Of a stretch of DNA of 64,000 nucleotides, positions 47,088 to 57,631 are shown in pieces. The notes under the pieces are model-generated. The model searched no databases. It saw nothing but the letters and a program-made list of their open reading frames with translations, and was not told the DNA's origin. The stretch is from Irpex lacteus (lineage: Eukaryota; Basidiomycota; Agaricomycetes; Polyporales; Irpicaceae), in NCBI GenBank assembly GCA_001986395.2, contig MQVO02000012.1:806001-870000 (forward strand). The letters run 5' to 3'. Within the stretch, counting starts at the first letter, position 1. Each line of letters begins with the position of its first letter. A program made the position numbers and the translations under genes.

Positions 47088-48168
47088 TATTCTGACACGG
47101 GGGAAATGTGGTTGATATTGTGTCTAGTTTCGATAGACGTCGTCGTTGCACTGACCTGGTCGACAAGCGAGAGCAATGATGAGTAGTTCTCCGTATTTGA
47201 ATATCTCCGATCGAATAGCCGTTTGCCAGTGGTCAAGGCGGCTGGACGATAAGTATCTTTGTGCCCACTTGCGCACCGTTTACGTGATGTTTGTCGCAGG
47301 CCTAACCGAGTGTTGTGACGTAATCAGTACAAGCCAGATAACCCCAAGAACAGAGATTGAGCCGTTTAGACAAAACACAAGTTGCACACATATGCATCGT
47401 AAATCTCAGGTAAAGAGCGTCTGCAGCTTCCGCGAGCTTCCCACATGAGCGCCAATCGATAATCTGCGGAGTTAACTGCCAAGTTGGGAAAGTGTTGAAA
47501 AGTGGCGCTGTGGCCAGTTTGGGTATGCTTGGACAGAGTGCTACCGATTGCGACCCAACTGAACCAGATGGTTTGAATCCATCGTTATCTCGAGGCGCTT
47601 TCGGGCGTCCATAGAATATTACGCGTGAACTCCCGAGCGCCATATTATGTATTCATCTTCGACGTTGACGCCTGAGCCAACGGTAAGGTGCAGAAGAATG
47701 ACCTGCTTGAATGAACAATAAGAATGATCTATGAAAGTTCGACCAAAGATAGTGTTGATGACGACTACTCTCAGCGCTCATGGCCACGGCAGTGCGATAA
47801 ACTCATTGTACGACTCGGAGCTATTGCTGGCTTGATTACAACCATTGTTCGAGCACAAATATACTTATCCGAGCTGTCATACATATGAAAGCTATGCTGG
47901 AAGAAAGCCCTGTGCTAATCACCATCATGACCTGACAGGGAGATACGTAGATCGATAGCTGGTGAGCACTGGTAGTACGTATTCTGATTTGAGGATGCTC
48001 ATTAGACCATGACTTCCCGTTATACTTATAGGCGTCTTCGATGGCAAATTAGGTCAATGGCTGATAGGAAAACGACCAATCTTGAGTTTGACCTTGTAGG
48101 AACGGGATACCTTCCGGTTCCCATATGCATTGGTCAGCCGTTGCTGTACACGGAACCGTTGCGCGATG
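47088..48168. other. Sparse intergenic DNA
   Basis: Just over 1 kb without a supported gene. Reverse frames such as 47302-47643 show no conserved motif. The left end contains the promoter of the PalA/Rim20-like gene. Confidence 0.45.
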
Positions 48169-48174
48169 TATAAG
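48169..48174 (+). promoter_or_regulatory. TATA element of the first small SH3-like gene
   Basis: TATAAG lies about 95 bases upstream of the start codon at 48267 and supports the reality of that small gene. Confidence 0.4.
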
Positions 48175-48266
48175 AGGGAGCGAAATCTAGGTCACCCATA
48201 ACTTGCTTCGACCTCGAGCCCTGGAGACTGCTTCATATCTGCCCCCTTTGCGTATCAATATAAATC

Positions 48267-48734
48267 ATGGGTGGACCAAATGCCGTATATGCCCCAGCCC
48301 CTATGGTGAGTAGCCGCGCACTAGGACCTGGTATCGACCAGCTAATGGAAATAAAACCCCTAAGCCTCGCTCAAACCGCACGACCCCGGGCCCTCTAGTA
48401 AGTTGCATTTGACTATGGCAAGAACGTCCGTCACTGATACAGTTTCCTGGCAGCGACAGGTTAGTATACAGGACATTGCCATTTACTAGTGATGCACGGA
48501 GGAAGTAATATGTTAACAATGACCACAGGGTCAGTTGGTGCAGTTCCGCCATGGTCATTCGTGGCACTGGGGAAATATTGTGAAAGCGGTAAGCGCTTGA
48601 AAAAGGACGCGACTTACCTACTGACAAGAGTTTGCTTATAGGAGGGTCCCTCATCTTACTGGGTGACGTTCCAGGACGCGACACGGGTCCCTGCGCAAGT
48701 CGTGGTTTCCGCGGAACAGATCCAGCGAAGGTAA
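48267..48734 (+). CDS. Small Pro-rich protein with an SH3/Tudor-like core (copy 1)
   Basis: Exons 48267-48305, 48365-48397, 48529-48588 and 48642-48734 join in phase to about 74 residues. A small extra exon between 48443 and 48459 is possible but breaks the frame. The leader is Pro/Asn-rich (MGGPNAVYAPAP). The core reads LVQFRHGHSWHWGNIVKA, then SYWVTFQDATRVPAQVVV and ends QIQRR. The pattern of a hydrophobic strand, a Trp and Asn-Ile-Val, then aromatic-Val-Thr and a basic end fits a short five-strand barrel of SH3 or Tudor type. A similar layout recurs at 50144-50617. Function unknown; fold is inference. Confidence 0.55.
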
Positions 48735-50143
48735 CGCCGTTCCGGAGAGAAGATCGCCTCAAACTGTACAGAGTTATATACCACGTTCATCATACTTCAG
48801 CTCCGTCTTGATCATCGCAAACAAATCAGCTTTAAGTTCACCATAACTACCATAACTATTATTTACGTCCAAATCTTGACCAGTATTGATATTTTGAGGA
48901 TCCGGGATTGACGCTCCTAGTCTTGGCCCGTCGAAGTCTCAGTGGCTGGTGGATGTTAGCCTCTAGCTAGCGACGTACACTATTAATGACCACGCCATAC
49001 GACAGGTCTGCGGTTGGCTTTGATATTGATCTACACGGCTCCGCGCTCAGCACCTCCTATAGCGCCTTCTAGAGACCACCTGGCAGCATGCCGTGCAATA
49101 TTCATGCCCATGATATAGCAGGCTTCAAAGCTTCACTCAGGCCCAGGCCCAGAGGCAGAGAACCGCCGGCGCCTTGCCAGTGTCCCGTTCATTTGTCGAC
49201 ATATAGGATTGTATACCGCCTCAATCCGTATTCCAAAATAATATCACTGAGAAGATGTATGAGTCAGATATCATCTGTATTTGATCAACTTCACGTACTG
49301 GGACATACTTCGTGTTTACAGCACATCTGCATGGTGCTGGGAAGGAACAAGTGCGACTCGGAGGACGCTTGTTGCTTATTGATGCGCGGAGTGCGAAATA
49401 TCGAGCGGAGCTCATGCATATTGGTCAACCCAACGTGTGCGGTTCAAAAAGTCAACCAAATCCCCCATGCATATGCCTACTGGAAGCGAGTGGTTGGCTT
49501 CTCCTGTATAGTGCAACAGCTCATTAAACGTAACTGTGCAAGCATCACAGTGTGAGTCTGCTAAAATGCTTCTGTGGCAGTAGCGGCGTTGGTTGTCGTA
49601 TCATCCTTCAAAGTTATCACCAGGCCGTGCGACGCACCGTGGCACCGCTTTACCAACAACCAAGATACGAAGGATATTTCGCCATTTCAATCGAATCTAT
49701 TTAGGTGTACTATCCTTGTCCTCGTATTGGCTCCAACCCGGCCTTTACCCGAATGGACGTTGCGCCAGTGAGGACAGCGTCATATCTACCTGCGAGAGTA
49801 GTATGTTGTTGAACCCCGCTACGTGCTTCTCGTGCGTGTGCACAGATCGCGGTCAGCTGGATAGCTGAAACCAGATGAGCTCCAGTTTCCGTGAGTGACT
49901 CCGCAACTTACTTCCAATGCGGTCCTGGCCGGGGGCATCATTGATACCAAGGGTATTGCAACAGTCTGATTCAGTGTTGGCGCCAGGCGAATGTCTTCCA
50001 GGTACGTGAACGGCCACTTGTTCTATGCGGTCTATGACGCCGAGATCCAGAACATTGTATCTACGCCTTTCAATAAAAGGGTGTGTATCCCCCATCCTTG
50101 TCTCGTTCGTGGCAGTCTCTCACCGTCCTCAGATACCTTCCAG
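48735..50143. other. Sparse intergenic DNA
   Basis: About 1.4 kb between the two small SH3-like genes. Several long open frames exist (for example 49088-49555), but their composition is Cys/His/Arg-rich and irregular and no splice logic supports them. Confidence 0.45.
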
Positions 50144-50617
50144 ATGAATCGACCTGCTCCTCCTCCGTACTCAGCGCAACACCATCCGCCTCACCATGGG
50201 TCCACGCAGCCTAACTCGCATATTTCCGGACCACCTCCCACGAACTTCTTTCACAGTGAGCAGGAAAGGCGTGTAGTTTTCCCAGTCAGTGTTGTCCTCC
50301 GCTTCTGCGCATACGTCTGAACTCATCTTCGCCCTTCCGCCACAAACTGACAGCTCTGGGTATGTCATGACCTTCTACGTCCTCGACTCTAATCTGATCC
50401 TGTCGCGTGCCTTTCAGAAGGGCTGCGAAGTTGAAATACGTCTCGACGATAGATGGTATCCGGCCACTGTCATCGCGTTCGCCAACGTAATTGTCCAATA
50501 ACTCTCACTTCGTTCGTTGACTGAGATAATACTCCATGTAGCTTCCTAATTGCAGTTTACGCATCGAATATCGGCGGGGCAGGCACAACTGCTCGGGTGT
50601 GTTTGAGGCGAATGTAA
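50144..50617 (+). CDS. Small Pro-rich protein with an SH3/Tudor-like core (copy 2)
   Basis: The first exon (50144-50255) encodes a Pro/His-rich leader (MNRPAPPPYSAQHHPP onward). The exon 50418-50486 encodes KGCEVEIRLDDRWYPATVI, a clear SH3/Tudor-like strand pair. A downstream segment ending at 50617 reads YASNIGGAGTTARVCLRRM. The exact middle and last splice sites are not resolved: phases at 50255, at about 50350 and at 50486 do not all fit with simple GT/AG choices. It resembles the gene at 48267 in size, Pro-rich start, core and basic end, so the two are probably paralogues. No function is known. Confidence 0.5.
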
Positions 50618-52011
50618 ACATCAGACATCCACTAGGCAGTAACTACCAGGCAAACATTTGTTACTAGAGATCGTCGAAGAGAGTACGTAGTACTGTACAA
50701 CATCACTGTCACATTGAAGTGATCTTCTGACACAGACCCGGACAGACGGACCTGGTTGGCTTCCGTGATGAGTCGCAGATAAGTTTAGTTAGCAGGGCAC
50801 TTGGATGATTCAAGTCAGTCCGATGCAGTTAAAATGATCAACACACTGTACATATACGAGTATTCGTATTTTCGTCCATGACTTTCACCATCTGTCGTGC
50901 TTACTGGCCTCGGAGGAACAGTGTTGTTCGGCACGCGACGGAGCACAATGTACAATTAAAGTAACATGAGGCTAAGGCTAGCACATCCACTTACGCACTA
51001 GCCGTACGAAGTAAAACGCCGAGAGACTAGGTTCAAGTTATATTAGCTATATGGTATATTGCTATATTGGTCATTCGGGTACCTCGTCTTTGCCTATATG
51101 TTTCCTATGTAGTACGCCTAGCGGCGTACACATGCGCTATCCGTGACAATCACCGCTCAATAGACAGTCTTCCCTTAGGCCCGCACCTCACTTCTACTGA
51201 GGATAGCGCCCTCACTTACACGTCCGTGGGGAGCGGGCACTTGGGAAGGAATGCTTACCCACAGCCAGCTTGCGGGGTATTCGAAGCAGCATTCCCGTGG
51301 CACCGTTTGAATGTTTCTGTCGGGGCCATGAGGACATATTTCAGCTCAGCGCAAATTAAACGCCGTTATCTCGACGCCCAAGAATTCGTCGGGGTTTGCA
51401 TTAAGGGAACACATTGAATGAGCACGACACACGGCAATCTGAACGGCCCCCGTTCTCTCAGTACGACACGGTTCTCGGAAGAAGCTTTCGCAGGTGCGCA
51501 AAAGCCGATAGAACATGACATTACTCGTCCAAACATCACAGAAGTCACCAGGTGTACCTATCTGTGGCCATATGAGTTGATAAATGCCGGTGATTGAAAC
51601 ATGAAACATACTGGACCCTTGGTACAAACAATACTAGAAGCACAAGACCAACTGATCGCAGCCAGTGGTGGGTCGAGCCAGTCTGACATTATCTGGGTCG
51701 AAAGAAGTGGATCCAAGAGGTCGCATGAGGTACCGGTGAGTATGGAGGAACACAGCTCGGGATCGCACGGGGCCACAACTGTGTAGAAAGATAGTATACG
51801 TCGATGCCTTGGTCATCGGACAGGTAGAACACACCGTTGATCCTCGAGGCAAGGAAGCTGAAGAAATGTTACAATGTCGAAGAGGCAAAAATGTTTTGTT
51901 AGTGCGAAATCTGAAGCTACAGAAGCCACCGTGGCAGTCCTTTGCGTCAATTGTTTGGTCAGCGAGTGGATGTGCTGTAGCTTCCTAAGGTCCGAGTGAT
52001 TATACATTGCA
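50618..52011. other. Sparse intergenic DNA
   Basis: About 1.4 kb without a supported gene. A 61-codon forward frame at 51601-51786 is plausible in composition but has no family or splice support. Confidence 0.45.
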
Positions 52012-54963
52012 TTATGCCTGAACCATGCGTAAGGACAAATTGGCCAGGCTAAACCGCTGTCCAGACGCACCAAGTAGTTATACGACTTCCTATCTTCACA
52101 TCGCTCCAGATATTCACGCTACGACAAATTAAGTTTCCAACTTAGTGGCGCGAAGGACAACGTACCTCAATCAGCCCTTCAATCCGTTTCTTTATGATAA
52201 TCGGCTGTGGCATGAACCGCGATGAAAGTTGACGCGTAACCTCATTGACGAGGTCGTTGTGCGTCATGTGCTTCCGGTCTTTCATAATTCTGACAATGCA
52301 CGCCTAGGGGGGATGTGAGCAGGGTTCAAGGGCCGTGAAAGCAGAAAAATGAACACCGGCCTCCGTCTGATGTTTCCGCTCCTCATCCACTCGATCTTGT
52401 GTCTCCTTCCTCTCCTCAACGTTCTCGACTCGTTGCATCACCGTGCTGATCTTGATCTTTTGAAGTGGGGCCGTGAAGTCGGCATTGAAGGAGAATGTGT
52501 CAGACGGATTTACATCACGTCCAGGTGGGTGCTTCTTCAGGATCTTGTACTTCGCGCAGGCCAAAGACTGCAGGTTTCGCTTGAGTTCTAGCTCCTCGAT
52601 CTTCGTTTCGGCTTTGATGTCCTACACAAGAAAGGACTCACAACGAATCCAGACCGCAAACCATGATGTCGACGCACCTCATAGGACAGCGTTTCGCCGT
52701 CTTCTTTGTTCTCGAATAGGAGCAGAATCACCAACGCAAATGTCGAGACGTTGAGATCGTGCTTCCGCGCCTTGAAGGCGACTCTCACATCAGCGGTGCC
52801 AAGTGCCGGCTGCCATGTTAGTTTCCGGCCAGTATGTCTCGACAGATAGAATTTCTCGAACACCTTGCGAGACTCCTCCATGATAGGCGGAAAGACACAA
52901 GGAGGAGCAGAATAAGTCATTGGCCAGAACGTCGAAGTCATGACTGTCACAGACATCTCCACGTCGGGTCGGGTCTACCAAAACGTTGGTAAGTTACGCA
53001 GAGAGAATATGCTAACTCAAACGGAATGCGTACCTCCAACTGCGACACATGCTCACGATACGCTTCCATCGTATCCGCTGACAGTCGCATGTCGTGGAAC
53101 ATGCCCTCTAACTTCTGTGTGAATTGGAAGCCGCATTCCACTTTGAGTTTGGCCAGCATGCCACGCTCTGCATCATCGGAGACAGATCGTCCATGTAGCA
53201 AACGCTTTGCCAGGTGGCTCTTGTAATATCGCTCGAATACATCCTTGTCCGTGAGGTAACGGAAGACAGTGATCGTCTTATCCAGGATAGCATCGACTTC
53301 ACCCTCTGTTTTCTAACATCTGAAACTCAGCCATGCCCAGAAAGCTCGATGCAAAAGGACGAACCCCCTTGAGACCCTTCTTCAGATGCTCGTCAATGAA
53401 CAACGAAATAAACTCTGGTGCTTTTGGATGCATGTTGATGAACGTCTCGAACGCCTATCAAAATGCTTAGCACACGATGCAGTACGGTGAACGGCGGACA
53501 GCAACGACTATACCTCATTTGTACCGCTTTCGACTTCACGATCGGTATGGCAGGCTTTGACCCACACCACGTCAAATTTGTCTTTGAGGCTTAACACGTC
53601 TTCCACCCACTTAAGCGCTAATTGAAGTGTCTGGGAAGCGGCGGTGGGTTTGGCCTTTGCTTTGCCCTTGCCTTTCGAATCGTCAACTTCGTCATCCTGT
53701 ACGTCAGCGGCGCCGTCGAGGTTCTGACTCGCCGCGTTCAATTCCTTGCCTCGGCGAACTATAGAGTTACGAATTGCCTTCCGAAGGGTAGGCAGACCCG
53801 TAGGTACCATAATGAAGAGCCGATATAAACGTGAGACATCGTCGAGCTTGTCGCCGTCTATCATTGCGTCTAACCCTGAGTTAGGTAGATCGATAACAGT
53901 GGCTAGATGTGGCGTAAGTAAGTTACGCTCAAGGATCTTGCGGAGGGGCTGGGAGGTATGTGAGGAAAGGTAATGATGGGTCCTAGCTTGCTCAGCATCG
54001 AGACGAGATTCTACCTGCAACAGAGAAGTGAGTCTGGCTGAATCGCATTTAGGAAGCAACGCACCCGTCTCAGGTACTCCGACGCATCGCAGGTTTGGAG
54101 CAAGACCTCGCCTTCTGACTTGTAGTATGTCTCGCTTTCACGAAGAATTGCAGGCTCTAAATCACGTTTGTATATCGTGACGCCATCTGTATCAGTCAGC
54201 TGAAGAAGGACGTTGACACAGCCCAATACAGCCGAGCGATTGATAGTATAACCTTCCCGTTCTGTGTGGATCTGGAACAGGATAGCGTCGACAAGGTGCT
54301 GTTGTATCGGAGGATGGATAATGTGCTTGATGAACAATTGCAAGCCAGCGTCCCATATCTCGGGTACATTCGCTGACTTAGTGTACACGCGATCCTGGAA
54401 CAGCTGTTAGCATAAAGTAAGAAATAGCATGAACTATCTGACCATATATTTCAAGACATCCCTTAACCTCGACAAACTAGCAGTGTGATCGTCCCACACC
54501 TTCCTTACAGCTTTCAGCAACATCTCCGCCTCCTGGCTCTTCTGAATCGGATCCTCACCAGTGGCGGTAGGGAAAGCTGGAACAATGTCCTGTTTCGCGA
54601 GCTTGTCCAAATTCTCTGCGATCAACTGGCGTGTCCCCTTGTACAATGGTTCTCCATGCTTGTAAAGAACCATGTTATACGCGTAGCGGTGGTTTTCTTC
54701 GTAAGACAGGTTGTGTGCTCTGTGGTTCTGGATCTCAATCATGTTGTGTCTGAGCTTGGCCCATGTCTCGTCGATTGAGATGTTGGGACCATGCTGACGG
54801 AATTTTTAGAGATCAAGAGCAAACTTGCAAATTACCAGACGCAAAGTACCTTCTTCGGTGGTTGCTACAATCAGAGAGTCAACACGCCCGCCCCATCTTG
54901 TCTGCACACCAGTCGAGAGCTCACTATTTTGGTCTTTCCTCTTCGCGCTTCAGGGGTACTCGT
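52012..54963 (-). CDS. CUL3: Cullin-3 E3 ubiquitin ligase scaffold
   Basis: Exons 54864-54850, 54793-54443, 54394-54065, 54014-53514, 53454-53365, 53312-53034, 52974-52678, 52621-52355, 52303-52166, 52118-52071 and 52017-52012 sum to 774 codons. A first exon ending at 54925 adds at least 13 residues, but its start codon is not resolved. The N-terminal repeats start [13 protein letters not shown] and [17 protein letters not shown]. The cullin homology domain has [12 protein letters not shown] and TFWPM. The C-terminal winged helix has the neddylation site IVRIMKDRK and ends YNYLA, the last residue and stop coming from a 6-base exon. These features fit Cul3, which pairs with BTB adaptors and Rbx1. 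An Asp/Lys-rich insert (KGKGKAK) lies near residue 330. Confidence 0.93.
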
Positions 54964-55602
54964 CAGCCTTTACGTCTCGAACGTAGCAGGTAGCAACATA
55001 CGCGCTGCCATATTCCATTCAAGTATAAAATGTTGGCCTTTGAGGAATGAGTTCGAACAAGAATTTCCGTCGTAAAAGGTCGTCGTTTGCAGGCACGATA
55101 CCGTAGGTCGCGTCAGTGACCCTCAAGCACAGAATTCCCACGGCCCCGACGCGCTTTACTACCATAAGAGGCAAGCAGACCAAAAATAATCCGAGTTCCG
55201 ACTCGTCATGGCCAGATAGAACAGTCTTCTATTCTGCCAGTGGCCTCATGACACCTCCCGTTTCGAATCGTTTGGATACTAATGACCACTGGTGATGAAT
55301 GCTTCATACTAATCCGACTGACCGCTCCAGCCTCGGCACCATGATAAATGGGTGCGATACAAAAATATTCTTCATAGGCTTTGACAAATTGCGCCTATGC
55401 GCACGAGGTGAATACGTCTGTACAACAACCATCAGCCTTATCGACACAGACTATAGCGGCATAGTTTGTAGGGCCTGTCGTGAAGGGGCGTGTCGCAACC
55501 CTGTCAATCTACTGAGTACCGTACGCGTGATGAGCCCTCTTCTGTTGCATTGGTCCACTATTTCATGATATATGAGCACTCGCGAAAGTCGTTACTTGCA
55601 TA
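54964..55602. other. Intergenic, 5' side of cullin-3
   Basis: This region should contain the cullin-3 promoter and possibly its first coding bases. A candidate ATG with a GTATGT donor lies near 55010 on the reverse strand, but the phase does not fit. No other gene is seen. Confidence 0.45.
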
Positions 55603-57078
55603 TCACTGGGAGAGATATAGCTCAATAGAAGCCGTTGTTGAGGGTGGTATCACAGGACTGGACATACTATTGTATACATTTAACATATAAAGACCTTCTT
55701 TCTCCGCGCAGTCTCGCCATGCCTGGGTGTTGCGCATGCAGAACTCCAATTCCTCCTTTGATCGGTTACGATAGTCGTAAGCAGCCCAATAAGCTGCGCA
55801 TGAGAAAGTTGCTGTGTTTGATTTCGCCGTCCGGTTATCTCTTTGCTCACGCATAGTAGACCAAGGAAGTCTGCTCCACTCGACTTGTACCCCACGCCAG
55901 ACCTTTACTCTGAAGGTATATCTAAAGACGAGGCGCTTGACGTGAGATCCCGCGGACAGAACCTCGAGCAAAAATGACCAGTCTCGAGCGATGTATTCTG
56001 TGTAGTAAGTGGTCTGTGAGGTGGACTGAGTGAGGTGATCTTCCGGTGGTGGAGGTATTGTGCTGGTCATCTCGACCCAGAACTGACGAAGACGAGCGCA
56101 AGTAGTGATGCCCCTTTTCAAAGCCTGTACCAAGTCTTGCACTCGATGCAGAAAAAGATCAGCAACAGTGAGACAACACCGTTCAAGCGACGACTCACGA
56201 GCGGACTTTGATGACGGAAAGGGCCCTTCCGTGTTGAAACTGAATTCGAGACGAAAGCTCCGAAGAGTTGCCGCGACGTACGGGAGCAATGCTGTAACGT
56301 GCTGGATTTCATCCTGAAGAATTGTCACAATCTCGAGAGCGACGAGATTATGGAAGAGGCCAATGTTCCGGAGTCGAGTGAGGTGAGGTATGTCGTCAGG
56401 CATCGGCGGGGTAACGCTCAATACCTCTATATTTAGGCCCCCGCGCGCAAGATCCTCTGTATCCGAGTCGCATTCATCACTCGACTTGTCGATATCGGGA
56501 CATGGCCGGGTCTCCTGAAGCACCAATATTGCTACCTCGGAGAAAAGGTCTAGAAGGCCTTCTAGATTCTCCCAACAGTCGATACGTGACCGGTCTGAGT
56601 CGGTGTTGATTTCGATGTTGCTGTACGTGAGCCTTGTGATCTTGGATTGTCCTTTCAAGGGCGTGTAGTTTAGATTTCGTTGCAAAGTTACCGACAAGAA
56701 GTCAACGTATTCTGCATTAGGCAGTAGCTTCAAGATCGAAGCGACTAACCACATGTGCATCACGGGCCTCAGGTCGCGAAACACGATACGTACGACCAAA
56801 CGCGCTAGGGGCTTTCCCACAAGAAATTGGTAGAAATCATAGGGATCTCCAGGAGATTTTGGCGATATGCAGACGAAGCGAAATAAGTGGGGTAGGGTGA
56901 TCCGGTACCATCGGCGACATACCAGTGCGCAGGGCAACCAGTTGTTCTTCTCGGGGAGTCCTTGATGAGTATCTTCCCAGTTATCAGTACCAAGAGCGGC
57001 CAAGATATGGTTAATGAGTTCGTCTGGGAATTTGGTGATTGTCGAAGTTTGTAGGCACTTTGCAGCCTCTGTTGGCAT
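55603..57078 (-). CDS. F-box-like protein with leucine-rich-repeat-type body
   Basis: A single exon of 1476 bases encodes 491 residues. The start (residues 15-60) has FPDELINHILAAL, then WLPCALVCRRWYRITLPHLFR, the F-box-like pattern common in Agaricomycete genomes. The remaining 430 residues alternate short hydrophobic strands and helices with Leu-rich spacing (for example LTRLRNIGLFHNLVALEI), as in degenerate leucine-rich repeats. Such proteins would bring substrates to Skp1-Cul1 ligases, not to the Cul3 encoded next door. Agaricomycetes have hundreds of such genes, usually poorly conserved, so no specific target can be suggested. Confidence 0.8.
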   Translation of the reverse strand: MPTEAAKCLQTSTITKFPDELINHILAALGTDNWEDTHQGLPEKNNWLPCALVCRRWYRITLPHLFRFVCISPKSPGDPYDFYQFLVGKPLARLVVRIVFRDLRPVMHMWLVASILKLLPNAEYVDFLSVTLQRNLNYTPLKGQSKITRLTYSNIEINTDSDRSRIDCWENLEGLLDLFSEVAILVLQETRPCPDIDKSSDECDSDTEDLARGGLNIEVLSVTPPMPDDIPHLTRLRNIGLFHNLVALEIVTILQDEIQHVTALLPYVAATLRSFRLEFSFNTEGPFPSSKSARESSLERCCLTVADLFLHRVQDLVQALKRGITTCARLRQFWVEMTSTIPPPPEDHLTQSTSQTTYYTEYIARDWSFLLEVLSAGSHVKRLVFRYTFRVKVWRGVQVEWSRLPWSTMREQRDNRTAKSNTATFSCAAYWAAYDYRNRSKEELEFCMRNTQAWRDCAEKEGLYMLNVYNSMSSPVIPPSTTASIELYLSQ

Positions 57079-57631
57079 TGTGGCCGCCTCTACTAGCTAG
57101 TAACCGGCCGAGGTTATAGACAATAGCTACGAAGCTATCTTCCTCGTTGGGTATAGGAAGCCTGAAAAGAAGCGTGGTTAGAAGTGCATAACTCTATACC
57201 AATATGTGGCTCACCGCTTGCTGCAGGTTTGTACGCTGGCAAGCAATACTTGTGGTCAAGGCCACAAATTTGAAGCTAAGTATCAACAGGCTCGAGATCA
57301 GCGTCTTTCACACGTGGCGTTCTCACGATCAGGTTCCATAAGAGGCAGGAAAGCGGGAATTAAACCTGAACTTCAACTACGCCTTCAAGCTAGGTTTACA
57401 TGAATTCCCCCTTTGACCGCTGCTTGTGTTCCTCACGATACTGTACACCCCAAAGAAAGGAGCATCTTGTTGTTTCCGCAGACGAGTATAAAGATAGCAT
57501 GTCTATCGCCATTCTGAACCTGCCTCGTGTACGCGGACCGCCAGGGATCTCCAACTCGGGTCATTGCTGCCCGTATCACGCATGCTTTTTATAACGCACT
57601 CTTCTTGATTTTCGTCTTCCATGTTCTTGCT
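57079..57631. promoter_or_regulatory. Divergent promoter, F-box gene and GH5 glucanase
   Basis: The interval of 553 bases separates divergent starts. TATAAAG at about 57487 lies some 145 bases before the glucanase start and may be its TATA element. Confidence 0.45.

Noticed and set aside
49088..49555. 155-codon forward frame in the sparse region
   Set aside because: The composition is irregular, with many Cys, His and Arg, and no splice, promoter or family support was seen.
51601..51786. 61-codon forward frame
   Set aside because: The composition is plausible, but it is short and isolated and has no homology I recognise.
51813..52070. An 86-residue C-terminal extension of cullin-3
   Set aside because: A GTGCGT donor at 52070 and an acceptor at 52018 give the canonical YLA ending, so the open extension is read-through of an intron.
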